In this document: piece after piece, positions 46,579-57,399 of the stretch
Numbering within the stretch: the stretch's first letter is position 1
How the letters are laid out: each line of letters starts with the position of its first letter
Assembly (NCBI GenBank): GCA_030704615.1
Contig: CM060734.1
Coordinates: forward strand, 46,332,042-46,392,041
Length of the DNA stretch: 60,000 nucleotides
DNA from: Takakia lepidozioides
Taxonomy: Eukaryota; Streptophyta; Takakiopsida; Takakiales; Takakiaceae
Direction of reading: 5' to 3'
Notes under the pieces: generated by a model
What the model saw: the letters and a program-made list of their open reading frames with translations, nothing else
What the model was told of the DNA's origin: nothing
Database searches by the model: none
Position numbers and translations under genes: made by a program

Positions 46579-47250
46579 ACCACAATTTCTGGTTCTGCGC
46601 AGATGATTGTGCCAGATGTGTGCATGGAACTGTGCGTCCTTCCGTAGTGATGAAGCCATCTCCTCCAACCGTTTGGCCCGTGAAGGTGGAACACATCTCA
46701 GCTTTCAGGAGATTGAAATGCTGGAGGAGGCAGGTTTTTCCCTTGCGAGACAACCCCAACTCCATGCATGTGCTACTACTTCTGCGTCCCCCGGGTCCCC
46801 CCGGCAAATCCTGACTGTGGCCAACCAAACGAGATGGAAAGCTCGTTCGACGTTTCCCTCCAACCGCTGAACACTTTGGCAAAGTGGAGTCCGCAAGAAT
46901 GCTCCAAGCTCGTGTTGGAAGCACCACGGAAGTACCTGATCCAAGATATGGTCGGGTATTCACAATCATCACTTCCACATCTGATGTTCATGACAGGACC
47001 TACGACATCACGGTTTCCAATTTCCCCAATTGCACAGTCCTGATTTTGTGAATATGCTATCACCAGTTTGGGCAAGAGGTAAATTCATAACCCTGCAAAC
47101 ATTTGTATTTCATATTTTGAAGAGGATGGTTTGCGATCCCAAACGTGACAACTTCATTCACCAGGCCACTATGAGTTTCAACGAGGTCGATACTCTTTGC
47201 AGCGGATACAACACATGGGTAGCATCAACTATGCAAGTGGTATGTGGATG
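46579..47250 (+). pseudogene. MULE transposase, 3' part with SWIM-type zinc finger
   Basis: The transposase continues after the nested Gypsy element. Around 46990-47115, in slipped frames, it reads VHDRTYDITVSNFPNCT, then PDFVNMLSPVWARGKFIT, then (C)KH-like LYFIF and KRMVCDPKRDNFIHQA. Allowing single-base slips, this is a CxC...CKH SWIM zinc finger, a C-terminal DNA-binding module found in many MULE transposases. Upstream, FWFCADDCARCVH (46585-46625) is cysteine-rich but unclear. Confidence 0.6.
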
Positions 47251-47757
47251 ACCATGATTTGAAATGTGTAATTCACATCATTCGTCGGCGGTGCAATGAA
47301 TGGCCTCCAACTATACGGAGTGAGCTCTGAGTGACACTTTTAGGTAGTGCACATTTGTCATTGCACCGTTCGAAGTCTACATGTCTTGCTGTCGCTATGC
47401 ACTACAATCATCTTTTGAAGATGATCCTAACTCTCATTGTTATTTGAGGAGGGAGGAAGGTCTTCCCGTGGCAGCCTTTATAGCGCACACTTTGTGAGGA
47501 TATTTTTTCGTCCTCGTAATTGTAAAAGTGAAACAAACATTTGTAATTGCACAATGTTGGATGCTGCAATTGTAGGCCTCAACGCTCGTCTTGATTCTAT
47601 TTAGGCAAGATTCCCTGCATTAATTCCACGGTCATAGGACCATCCACGGTTATAGGCGGCGCATGTTAATGCTGACGTGGCAGATGACGGACAGTGCCAC
47701 GTCATCATTTACCGCCACATCAGCATGCTGACATGATGCTCACGCCACGTCATTCCT
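47251..47757. other. Transposon 3' non-coding region
   Basis: There is no gene. It is non-coding sequence downstream of the transposase relic, becoming rich in CACGTCA-type motifs and short palindromes toward 47670-47757. Confidence 0.4.
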
Positions 47758-47786
47758 GCGTGAGCGTACGCTCGCGCGCTCACGCC
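47758..47786 (-). repeat. Candidate right terminal inverted repeat core
   Basis: This is the partner of 23313-23346. Nearby sequence (47670-47755) is rich in GCCACGTCA, CAGCATGCTGACATG and similar short palindromes, as at the left end. Confidence 0.4.
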
Positions 47787-47789
47787 ATT

Positions 47790-48109
47790 GCGTCGTTGTG
47801 ACTGTAGCATATCAGCTAATAGAGACGAAGGAGAGATCAGAGGGGGTTTTGTGAGTGTTTGAAGGGAATTGAAATGCTAAGAGGGGAGTAGAACATGGCG
47901 TAAGAGTAGACAAGGCAGAGGAAACCATGCTGCAGCTATTGATCCAATTTTGCAATGGAGCACTAAGAAAATGTAAGCTACTTTAGAACCGAGAAACAGG
48001 AGAGACAATGAGGGTCGGCAGAAAGGCCCGCTAGAGGGGGATGCTCCAGCCTACGAGTTCGGAGCTGCAAATGCTACAAACCAAGAGGTGAGCGATTGGT
48101 GCTTCAGAT
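47790..48109. other. Spacer between the large transposon and the LINE
   Basis: There is no recognisable gene or repeat. It may include the LINE 3' end (the LINE lies on the minus strand), but no poly(A) tail is apparent. Confidence 0.35.
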
Positions 48110-48429
48110 TCAGAACTTCAGTTGAATTTTTAACTTTGGAACTCGAGCTCTCCTGTGACGCCAGATGTAATCAGCCTCCTCCCCATCACCAGGGGACCTC
48201 CCATTGAGTGGGGATGGAGTCTTTCCAAGCAAAGCGCTTGTCGGGAAGACTGGTGCCGAGCAGGTTGCTTTTGCCCCAGGACTGCATGAAATCTTGAAAT
48301 AACTTCCTTCTTTGTTGTTCAAAAGATCTGGAAATAGCTGCACACAACGAATCCCACACTTTTCTCCCCTCAGTCAACAAATCATGAAAAGTGTGGAACA
48401 AGACAGATCTGCCTTGGGGGGGCTTGCCC

Positions 48430-50223
48430 TCATAGACATAGGAACACCTTGACTTCCAGATATTCCATAAAGTATAGGCTCTGAGCGAGGCCCACACTGG
48501 ACAGAGAGTTTGCGCCTGACCTGGCACCTTGTTGAGAAGCAACAAAGACCATGAGGAGAGGGAGGGGGAGCCCCCTGAGAGTAGAACCCAAAACCTTTCT
48601 CCAGATACTACCCGAAAAATTGCAAGACAACAGGCAATATTCAATGGACTCTGGTTCTAACAGACAGAGAGGGCAGGTAGGATTGTCTTGGTCTATGGTT
48701 AGCTTGACTGGCAGGATTCTGTGGGTCAATTTCCATAGGAAACCCGAGACCTTTGCTGCCATGTCTTTCCTCCAGACGTCCTTCCAGATTTTGGCCCAGT
48801 TGGACTGGGTGAACTGCAGATTGCTCCATTTTGAAGACCATCTTGCCAAAAAGCAACGGGGCGGGTTGATGAGAGAGTAACCCAACTTGACCTTGTAGGC
48901 GAAAAATGGTGAATGTTTTTTGTCCATCCAATTCCACTCGTAGGGATCAAATTGCAGATCCGCCAGTGGGCACTTGAGAAACCAGGTGAACGATTGATGG
49001 ATAGCCCATTGAATTTCCATTCCCTGCGGTGGCAAGGGGTTGGCATTTCCAAGCATATCTAGCACCCTGACATGGTATAGGTTCCGCTTGTCCAATGTTA
49101 TTTCACCGGAGTATGCGAGGTTGCCAACACTGTCTGGTATGAACCCCAATCCTGTGGCCTCCATGTCATGAATTGCCAAAATTAGAGCCACTGTTACAGG
49201 ATTGCGTTGATCACATGTCATCCAAGCAGGGAGATCAGTGCAATTGTCCCTGGTCTCATTCAGCGGTGGGAGCATGAACTGGGGGATCTGTGAGATGATT
49301 GTGTTCCAGGCTGATGACCTTCTGCACCCCACTATTCCAACTATGTCCTCCTCTTGAAGGAAATGGCCCTCAGATCTGGTGCTTGCAATGTGCGTAAAAC
49401 CCTGTCCCTCCCAGAAGGCCCATGAGGGGCCCGGTGCATTGAGCTGCAGCTGAATTGCGGCGTGATCAAACCCTGGCTGAATCGGCTCAATTTGAATTCT
49501 CTTGGACCAACCAATGAGGGAGGTTGTGCAGTAAAACCTGTCAAGGCAGGCCTGGCATAAATCTGGTGGCACCCTGTTATTGGACCAGGTAAACTTAAGC
49601 TCCCCGATACTTGGGGCGGTTGCATCCAGCAAACCAACAGTCAAACAAAGTGAGTCCCACGCATCTATTTCTGCTGGTGAGAGACCGTGAGCAGACTGAC
49701 CAAGTCTATCTACTTCATGGTCTACCATACTAAAATCGCCCCCCACAATCCAGTGCTGGATCAGTGGATGTTGAAGCATCCAGAGAAGCACTCTTTCATC
49801 CTCCTCATTAGGGGCATAAATGTTCAACGGTCCCACACTACCCAGAGATTGGCCCATGTTCAAAACCAGAAATTGGACTCGACTTTGGACCCAAACATCA
49901 TTTGAAAGGATAGACTGAGCAAGAGGAGGGGACACCAAGATTGCGGTACCCCCTCTCGAATTAATGACAGTGGGGTTCCAGAAGGCACTTGGTGTTGGCC
50001 AGAAGGATCCCCCTAAGGAGGTGATTTTATTAGTATCCAGCTTATGTTCTTGTAAGAAAAGTATGTTGGAGGCTTGCAAAACAGTGGAGGCCCAAGTTCT
50101 GATCCTTGCCCTTTTTGGGGTAGAGTGGTGAGAGCCTAAACCTCTCACATTCCAAGAGGAGAGGGAGAGGCTCATGACGGAGCTTGAGGTAGGCCCGTGG
50201 GGTAAGCACGAATTGATGGCCAA
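48430..50223 (-). CDS. LINE ORF2 derivative: endonuclease fused to C-terminal zf-RVT region, RT missing
   Basis: An open frame of 597 codons. The N-terminal APE-type endonuclease has SLSSWNVRGLG, ILFLQEHKLD, LNIYAPNEEDE, IVGGDFSMVDHEVDR, KFTWSNN and LDRFYCT, ending at QPGFDHAAI. Two usual catalytic positions look changed: GDFN reads GDFS and SDH reads FDH. After about residue 300 the sequence passes straight to the distal region (NLYHVRVLDMLGN, HSPFFAYKVKLGYSLINPP) and a zf-RVT-like part (KVSGFLWKLTHRILPVKLTI, CPLCLLEPESIEYCLLSC). The palm and fingers of reverse transcriptase, normally several hundred residues, are absent. A frameshift near 48480 separates further C-terminal sequence (48644-48186: YTLWNIWKSRCSYVYEGKPP). 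The frame staying open across the deletion is unusual. Confidence 0.8.
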   Translation of the reverse strand: MAINSCLPHGPTSSSVMSLSLSSWNVRGLGSHHSTPKRARIRTWASTVLQASNILFLQEHKLDTNKITSLGGSFWPTPSAFWNPTVINSRGGTAILVSPPLAQSILSNDVWVQSRVQFLVLNMGQSLGSVGPLNIYAPNEEDERVLLWMLQHPLIQHWIVGGDFSMVDHEVDRLGQSAHGLSPAEIDAWDSLCLTVGLLDATAPSIGELKFTWSNNRVPPDLCQACLDRFYCTTSLIGWSKRIQIEPIQPGFDHAAIQLQLNAPGPSWAFWEGQGFTHIASTRSEGHFLQEEDIVGIVGCRRSSAWNTIISQIPQFMLPPLNETRDNCTDLPAWMTCDQRNPVTVALILAIHDMEATGLGFIPDSVGNLAYSGEITLDKRNLYHVRVLDMLGNANPLPPQGMEIQWAIHQSFTWFLKCPLADLQFDPYEWNWMDKKHSPFFAYKVKLGYSLINPPRCFLARWSSKWSNLQFTQSNWAKIWKDVWRKDMAAKVSGFLWKLTHRILPVKLTIDQDNPTCPLCLLEPESIEYCLLSCNFSGSIWRKVLGSTLRGLPLPLLMVFVASQQGARSGANSLSSVGLAQSLYFMEYLEVKVFLCL

Positions 50224-50391
50224 ATTGGTTTGAAGAAGTACCTTGTCCGCCTATCTGTTGGAGGAAGGGTGGAAACCCACCTGAAGCCCTCCGATGGGAT
50301 AGACAGTTCAGGAAGTTTCCAGGTAAACACTGTTCTGGATCTCTTTCTTTTGCATTTTGAGCCTAGCAAGGTAAATTGGTTTCCCCCTTCT

Positions 50392-51920
50392 CTAAAATGA
50401 GTAAGATTTTTGGCATTCAGATTGCAGGCCGGGGTGGAAGAGAGAGAGGAGGTGAGAGGGAGAGGAGGGGAGGTCGCTACTACCCCACCTTGGGGGTAGT
50501 CTCTGCGAAGAAGGGTCAGTATCTATCAACAGAGTCCAGACTCTCTTGTGCTCAGAAACATGAGGCGTAAAGAAAATGAGGGGGGAGCAAGCAAGAGAAT
50601 CCAGCTTGCTTACCGCTGGTGGAGACTCGACTGTCTCCTCTGGCAGCAGGAACGTAATTGTGGGGTCCAGTGGCGCATTTGAAGAGCCATTGACTTGGTT
50701 ATCTATCCTCAGCACCAGCTCCATGTTCGTGTTCAGCTCTTGGGTGGGGGTTGTGATCTTCGTCTTATGTATTTCGTAGTGTTCATCCACGAATTTATGA
50801 CCTACCTCCATGATTCTCTTACTTCTCGCCCACTCGTTGGGATCCTTGACCCTGCATGACAGATAGGTCTTACACATCCATAACCACGAGTTATGATTCC
50901 CTGTCGTGTCTACATCTCTATTGTAGATAACAAGCATGACGTGAATAATTGCCAAATCAGCGTGAGAGACATCGTGCTCAGCCATGATTCCTATGTGCTG
51001 AATGTGAGAGAGCGAGAGGATCAGTTTAGGAAAATATTCCTGAAGAATATGTTGAGTGAGGGCCAGAACGATTTCCTTTTCCTTGCCAACGCCAAACTCA
51101 TTGGCAATTGCCTTCGAGGCCCAAGATGATTGAAATCCATCCTTTATGGTTGGTAGAAAGAAGTTTGTGTAGTCATCGATGAACGCATATAGTAGGGGGG
51201 TGATGCAGATTGCCGCTTGGTTTCTGGCAAAGGAGGTGTCGGGCTCCCATCCTGGTAACGGTTTGGATTTGAACGAATGGAGTTCCAAAAAAGTGATGGC
51301 CAAGCTGTTGTTGTCTAGCTGGAGCAGCTCTGATTGTGTGAAGGGGATGATTTCTGTATTCCGTTTTTTTTTTGGGTAGTGTGCAACTCCTCAACATCCA
51401 TGACCATAGCCTGCCCATTTGAATTGAAATGGTTAAGGCCACCTTCTTGCTGGGGGTCATTTCTGGGGTGACTGGATCCAGACTCCTTGATTGTTCCTTC
51501 ATGTTTCTTTGATCCCTTCATAATCGGGCAATTTGCCCTGACATGCCCTTCAGCGTTGCAGTGGAAGCATATGATTGATAGCACTTCTTCCTTAATCGCC
51601 ACTACAATGTATGAGTCAACGATCGTGGGCAGCTTGAGCCTATTGTAGCATTGGCCGGCATTAGAACAACTAGTTTATCTGAGTTGTAATCATACCGAAT
51701 TGCTTCATTATCAACACTCAAGACCTGATCTTGCACTGGCTCATACACATTAATGGCACCTATGTATGTGCCGAAGTTTGCTCCGATCTCGGGGAGCGAG
51801 GTGAGGTACGTTGGAGGCAAAAACGGGATGGCTATCACTAGAAGCATTCGTGTCTTTTCCGAATCGACTGCATGTCCAAAACCACTGAGGGAACAACTTT
51901 GAGATGTTTGTTACTACTGC
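50392..51920 (-). pseudogene. LINE ORF1 (gag-like), broken
   Basis: Reading in from about 51900: GFGHAVDSEKTRMLLVIAIP, EIGANFGTYIGAINVYEP and RYDYNSDKLVVLMP (similar to the N-terminal nucleic-acid-binding region of plant LINE ORF1). A frameshift near 51640 follows, then KLPTIVDSYIVVAIKEEVLS and the zinc knuckle CFHCNAEGHVRANC (51520-51562). A 303-codon frame comes next (51303-50392: ALTQHILQEYFPKLILSLSH, SWLWMCKTYLSCRVKDPNEW, then a Ser/Pro-rich end) whose second half is unrecognised. It would bind LINE RNA. Confidence 0.7.
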
Positions 51921-51960
51921 ACAGTCGTAACGGATAAATTCACATTTCTAATGGCGGATA

Positions 51961-52350
51961 GAAGTTGCATCAAAGACTCCGCAGTCGGCACAATATTCGC
52001 GGCGATTTAATTCAATTACGTAAATTGTTTTTTTTTTTAAAACAACAATTACAAGTGGTTTTAAGCACTAGAGAACGACTCTTAACAACTAGGCATTCAT
52101 TGCACACCCTATTCAAAAATGGAATTTTTATAAGTGCTCCACATGGCTCATGACGTGGAATATTTTAATGTATTTTAGGGCTTGTGTGGCTCATAGAGAT
52201 TGTTCTAATCGTCGGATGTAAAATGATCTAAGGGTGGAAGAGTAACTTTGTCCTTTGCCTGAATTTGTCTAAGTGTTGGGAGAGGGATGGAGGCTTGAGA
52301 GAGAGACGAACAAGTGATGCGAGAAGGACGAAGACCAAATCGAGGCCCAT
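51961..52350. other. Non-coding spacer
   Basis: AT-rich, with a T12 run near 52027-52038 flanked by ATTGT/ACAAT. There is no recognisable gene. Confidence 0.4.
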
Positions 52351-52599
52351 GTCCTGTTGTTGCAAGCGTTTATGGCGTCAAGGGCGCATTATGTGCAAAT
52401 GTGGGCTCTTGGCTCCCCTTTGTACCATGATTTGGTATTCTTCCTGATGATCACAAGGTTCTTGGGGAATCAGCTTGGTCTTAGCAACCCATATTTTATC
52501 TCTGCCCGCTCAGCTGCACCGTGGTGGTTCTTACGAACCAATCCCACATTACCTGACTAGAGATACAAGCAGCACGCACAAGAGGTCTTCTTGGGTTCA

Positions 52600-53530
52600 T
52601 GGTTAGTCTAATCCGCAATGGGTCATGACACAAGGTAGAGGACAATGTGGTGAGGGCACCTTCTTCTTCGAGCTATTTCAGCCTGTTTTGCCGAGATGTA
52701 GTGTCGTGGAGTGCGATGCTTGTAGGGTATGCACAGCAGGGACGTGGGATGGAGGCTTTGAGACCTATGAAGTTGCGAAGGGAGAGTTTGATAACATGGC
52801 TGAACAAGATGTTGTCTCAAGGAACACGCCGAATCTCGCAAGATATGGCTAGCATGTGTGCGAGATGAGGGCATTGGAGACATATGAGCAAATGTTGAGA
52901 AGAGGTGCAGCCCAGGTCACGTTCATTTGTGTTTGCAATGCATGTGCAAACCTGGCAGCCCTGGAGACTTGGTAAAGGGCAAAGAGGTCCATCGTGACAT
53001 TGTCAAAGCTGAAATTGTACCAGATGTAACAATACCTCGTCGACATGTATGCCAAACGTGGGAGCATTCCCTTATGGACAAGGAGTGTTTAACAATATGG
53101 CTGAGCGAAATGTGGTGTGGTGAAACGTGATGATCGCAGGACATGCACAACATGGGCGGGGATTGCGGGTTTTGGAGACCTATGAGCAAATGATGTGGGT
53201 CTAGGGGGTGAAGCCCGAGCACATTACGTTTGTTTTGTTTGTAGTGCATGTGCGAGCCTGTTGGAGAAGGGCAAAGAGGTCCATGGTTGCATCGTCAAAG
53301 CTGGAATTGTGGTAGATGTCATTCTGAACATGAATACCCTTCTAGATAGGGAGTGTTCAACAATATGGTTGAGCGAAATGTGGTGTCGTGGAAAGTGATG
53401 ATCGCAGGACATGCGCAACAGGGGCGGGGATTGCAGGTTTTGGAGACCTATGAGCAGTTGATGTGGGAGGGGGTGAAGTCCGACCACATTACGTTCAGAG
53501 AGTTCAAATGCCTCTCCACATTACCTTGCC
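52600..53530 (+). pseudogene. Decayed PPR-repeat cluster
   Basis: Three partial copies of PPR-protein sequence lie in broken frames: EFDNMAEQDVVS and ETYEQMLRRG...ICVCNACANLAALE (52780-52970), then CSACASLLEKGKEVHGCIVK with AGIVVDVIL (53240-53330), then MFNNMVERNVVSWKVMIAGH with AQQGRGLQVLETYEQLMWEG and VKSDHITF (53353-53510). The wording is that of plant PLS-class pentatricopeptide repeat proteins, which act in organelle RNA editing. Many stops and frame changes show these are relics. The ~300-bp spacing suggests local duplication of one fragment. Confidence 0.75.
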
Positions 53531-53533
53531 TAG

Positions 53534-56030
53534 CTAACCATGCCTTGCTGATGTTGTTGTCTTGCACTTGAGCTGTTTTTGGACACTGGCTGGAACATCC
53601 ACAAGGCGGCTCTGCTCGAGAGAGAAATCAGCTTGAATGCAGGGGCAGATTTTGAGATCACAATCGCCACTCAGAACGTTGTTCTTTGCACCGGCATGGC
53701 ATGTCAGCATGCATATCAGCCCAAACTCATTACTCCGTGAGCCTTCCACTGCCAGAGTGTGCCCATTCAAGCCAGATCTTTAAAACGCAGGGATGGAACG
53801 GGGTTTTGAAACCAGCATTGCCTAACTGGATACCCAATTCAGCTCCGCATCTTGGTCCATTAATCTGCTGCACATTGTGAAGTTTTCTGCCCGTTCACCG
53901 CAAGTTGAAGAAGGAGTATTCTTAAAACACGGGTACTCATAATCTGAAAATGGCTCCAGCTTATGTTGCTTGAGTGCGAATATGAGTGTGGTTGGCTTGG
54001 CAGCTTTACATCTGGTCCATCCCACTCGATATGATGAGCAAGTTCAGCTTGACTTCTCTCACACAAAAGACGCTGCCAAGATGGGGTTGCTGCCCTAGAT
54101 GACTTCCCGTCGTTGTTCTGGCTGCAACATACAATTAATCTGGCCCATGGCGAGGGGCCTTGCCTTCCACCAATCATCTGTAAGTCATGTGAAACTGTTT
54201 TTGTGGCAGTTTGTAAGCAGTGGGCAGCGATGGTGGGTTGTTGTAGGATTTGATGAACTCAATGCCGTGTACTGACAACAACCCCTCATCTCTTATGCAA
54301 GCATTCAACAAGCCAAGTTGACTGCAGAGCATATTCAGCCCCCCACGTTCTAGTTGCCTAATGTTCTTCATCTCCTGGGCAGAGCATTTTCCAGGGTCTC
54401 CATGTGTGATGACACACTATCTTCTCATGTGGTTCAGCTTCTGGTCTTGCTCTTGTTTGCACCACCCCAATGAAGGGCAGTTCCCACCTGCTTGATTCTC
54501 TCTATATGGTTGTCTTGGGTCTTGGCAGGGTTTCCCACAACCGCCTTTCCTTTTCAGACTGCCAGTCATCAGCCTCGTTCTCCAATGCTTCACTTTCTTC
54601 CCAAGTGAAGTGCTCTCCTCTTTTATGCTTCAACGTCCCTGCAGGTGTCTTTTCCTTCATCTCCCGTGGTGCTTACGAATGAATGAGCACTGATTTACAT
54701 CTGTTCGCAACACTTACGGTGTCCCTTGCATGCCACTGCAGGCCCGCATTGACTTTCTTGGCAGGGAAGTCTCCTCCTTCTCCCTCATTTTATGGCTCTA
54801 TTGGTGGGCTGCACTTATTTTGTGGTGTTGCGCCAGCGAAGGGCAATCTTTCACTGGTCCGATTGTTGGCAACAGCTGATTGGAGTCTTCTTGGTAGAGT
54901 CTCCCACGAGCTCCCATCAATTTCAGGCATCAGGTTTTCTACCCTGCCCTTCCACTTTTCATAAGCGAGGTGCCTGTCTTCCTCCCTTTCACTCTTCAGC
55001 CTCTCAGGCAGATTTTTCTTCATGAGATTGCTGCTCCCATACTTCCAGTCCTTGTTTAATTTTCTCCAGCCATCACCCTCAGATTTGACAAGGTATTGCT
55101 GCCCTTCCTTGTGTCTTTCCTCACTCCCAGCTGCTGGTTTTATCCCAGATTCACCTCTCATCCTTGCCTGGGGTTTTGCTTGCCAAACAGCCCTTGTGTG
55201 GGGAACTTCAACGAAAGGCAACATCTCATTCTCAGCTCCTGTCTTTGTACCTCTTTGCAGCAGTCCAGCCTCGGGTGCCTCACTTTCTGATTGCTAGGTT
55301 GCATTCTTCGCCGCCAACCTTTGACAAGAAAGTGTGCTCCATCTTCCTCATCTCCTACTGGTTCCCTGATGCTTCACCTCGTATGTCTTCCTCCTCATGT
55401 TTTAGCAGCAGCTCCCATGCTTGAATTGCTACTTTTCCTCGTAGTTGATCTTGTGCTTTCCTTTTTCTCCGTAGCCTAATCAACAGTTTTGTCTTGGCAG
55501 CTTCCTTGCCATGAGTGCCTTGTCTCACTGCATCTCCCTTGGCTGCCCACCATCCGTGGAGTCTTTCTTGCACTATTCTGACCCTCGTTGGCATGCACTT
55601 TGCTGCGATGCCCCACATGTATTTGCTGCTCTCTTTAATCATCATAGTGCTCCAGAGCCAGTTCCTCATTGTTGACCAGTTGACCTTCTCAGCCCTTGGA
55701 CCCCATTTTCCCTTCTCCCATGTTGCCTCGTCTTTCTGCTTCATCATTTGCTTTACTTGCACGATGTTGCTTCTTCCCTACAGCTCATCATGTGTTGTGG
55801 CTCTTTCCCATGTTGCACTCACTCCCATCATACATTGTGCAGTTGATAAGACTGAGATGAGTTGATGCAGGATAGGGGAGGGCTTGCTGGTGTATGTTGT
55901 CCGATAGGCCCCATGCACAGAGTCAAAGCTGGAGGTCAGCCTTGCAAGGACCCAAGTGAGAGAAGTCTGGTGGGGTAGCATCTTGGGGGATGGCAGTTAG
56001 GGCAATGTGTGTCTAGGGCAATATATGTCA
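53534..56030 (-). pseudogene. Unrecognised decayed coding region
   Basis: I do not recognise this region. Several minus-strand frames read like protein: 55762-55355 (Lys/Arg/Trp-rich, MWGIAAKCMPTRVRIVQERL), 55224-54790 (charged), 54371-54174 (LNMLCSQLGLLNACIRDEGL, then SVHGIEFIKSYNNPP), 54025-53822 and 53770-53534 (HTLAVEGSRSNEFGLICMLT, then CHAGAKNNVLSGDCDLKICP). No frame runs long and no conserved domain is visible. It could be the remains of a captured gene or of a transposon protein. The region lies between two related PPR relics. Confidence 0.3.
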
Positions 56031-56129
56031 TAGCAGCGGGTGATGTGCTGCCAATTTTGAGGATAGAGACAGCCTGTAAGCTGTAGATTTGTATAAGTGG
56101 TTTCTTCTGACACATATTGCTCCCAGTTT

Positions 56130-56290
56130 GCCACAACCAGTTGTTTGCGTTTGTAGTGCATGTGCGAGCCTGCTGGGGAAGGGCAAAGAGGTCCATGGTT
56201 GCATCGTCAAAGCTGGAATTGTGGCAGATGTCATTATGAACAATACCCTTGGACAGGGAGTGTTAACAATATGGCTGAGCGAAGGATAGA
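56130..56290 (+). pseudogene. Further PPR fragment
   Basis: VCSACASLLGKGKEVHGCIV followed by KAGIVADVIMNNTLGQG is nearly the same as the copy at 53240-53330, about 2.9 kb away. It is a short relic related by duplication. Confidence 0.75.
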
Positions 56291-56303
56291 GTGTAATGAC
56301 TGC

Positions 56304-57390
56304 TAATGAAGGCACCTTCTTCAATTTCACTTGTTTTCCCTCTTATAGAATCGCCCCTAATTATTCATCTGAATTCTGCAAGTTAGCTGGTTGAGTGAAG
56401 CTTTGATAGTTTGGAGTGACTTTGACATGATTCTGCCAATGTGACAACAGGAAAGTATCAGGTAACACAGACGAGGAGAAGTTGTGGAATGAATATTTTT
56501 CTGACCCCAGTCAATGGTGGGACAATCGAGGCAAGAAGGTGAATGTTTGTTGGATTATAGAGAGTAGCAGATGCAATTGAGCGTAGGAACTAGTGTGATA
56601 AGTTGAGTTGGGTGCTTCCTAGAACAAGTCTAGGCTGTCATCGTCAACTGCTAGCAACAAGGCAAGGTTGTATGCATGATTCGTGTGAGGCATGGATAGT
56701 TGAAGGAGCAAGGATAGAGTGTGGGTGCAGATTCACCCAAGAGGGCCAGACTTCAAGCTCCAGATTAACTATGAAGCTACATGAAACCTGCATGGGTAGA
56801 TGGTCAACTGGCAGCAACGGCACAATTGATAAAATCAGACATTGTTAATGAAGGCATCTTCTTCAGCACATTTCACCCTGTTTTTCCCTCTTATTAGAAT
56901 CGGTCCAAAATTTCCATGTTGAATTATGCAAGTTAACTGGTTGAGTGAATCTAGTTTGGAGTGACTTTGACATGATACTGCTATGTGACAACATGAAAGT
57001 GTCAAAAAACAAGTAACAGACATGAGGAGAAGCTGTGGAATGAATACTTTTCTGCCCCCAGTCAATGATGGGACAATCGAGGCAAAAAGGTGAATGCCTG
57101 CTACATTTCAGAGTAGCAGACGCAATTGAGCATAGGAACTAGTGTAATAAGCTGAGTTGGGTGTTTCCTAGAACAAATGTAGGTTGTCATTGTCAGCTAC
57201 TAGCAGCAAGGCAAGGATGAATGCATGATTTGTGCAGGGGCATGGATAGCTGAAGAAACAGGGATAGAGTGTGGTCCAGATTCATCCTAGAGGGCCAAAT
57301 TTCAAGCACAAGATTTACCTATGATTCCCTGTGGATCAATAACTACAAGAAACCTCCATGGGTAGATGATCTATTCCGTGGAACTCACTG
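56304..57390. repeat. Tandem duplication, ~542-bp unit
   Basis: Unit 1 (about 56304-56845) and unit 2 (about 56846-57390) align along their whole length. Shared anchors are TAATGAAGGCA at both starts, TTTGGAGTGACTTTGACATG, CCCAGTCAATG.TGGGACAATC, GTAGCAGA.GCAATTGAGC, CCTAGAACAA and CATGGGTAGATG. The copies differ by many substitutions and small indels, so the duplication is old. It is non-coding. Confidence 0.88.
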
Positions 57391-57399
57391 AAGTCTTGC

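Larger units (their letters stand above)
23300..47790. mobile_element. Proposed giant Mutator-like composite transposon
   Basis: The unit is proposed from four observations. A SWIM/MULE-type transposase relic lies on the + strand. A divergent ParB-like/methyltransferase gene shares its 5' region. Similar GC-rich inverted sequences lie near both edges (23313-23346 and 47758-47786). No host gene is visible between them. About 13 kb of the length is a nested Gypsy element; without it the element is about 11.5 kb. Transposase and methyltransferase frames are broken, so it is not autonomous. No 9-11 bp target duplication was identified, and the exact ends are uncertain. Confidence 0.45.
48110..51960 (-). 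mobile_element. L1-like LINE retrotransposon with RT core deleted
   Basis: On the minus strand there is an ORF1-type region with DUF4283-like and CCHC parts (about 51920-50392), followed by an ORF2 that has the endonuclease and the distal zinc-finger region but no reverse transcriptase core. The element is therefore non-autonomous and internally deleted. Confidence 0.85.

Noticed and set aside
33569-46583. Clean 5-bp target-site duplication of the Gypsy element
   Set aside because: Left flank AACCC and right flank ACCAC do not match; only AACC is shared if the right LTR end is shifted by one base.
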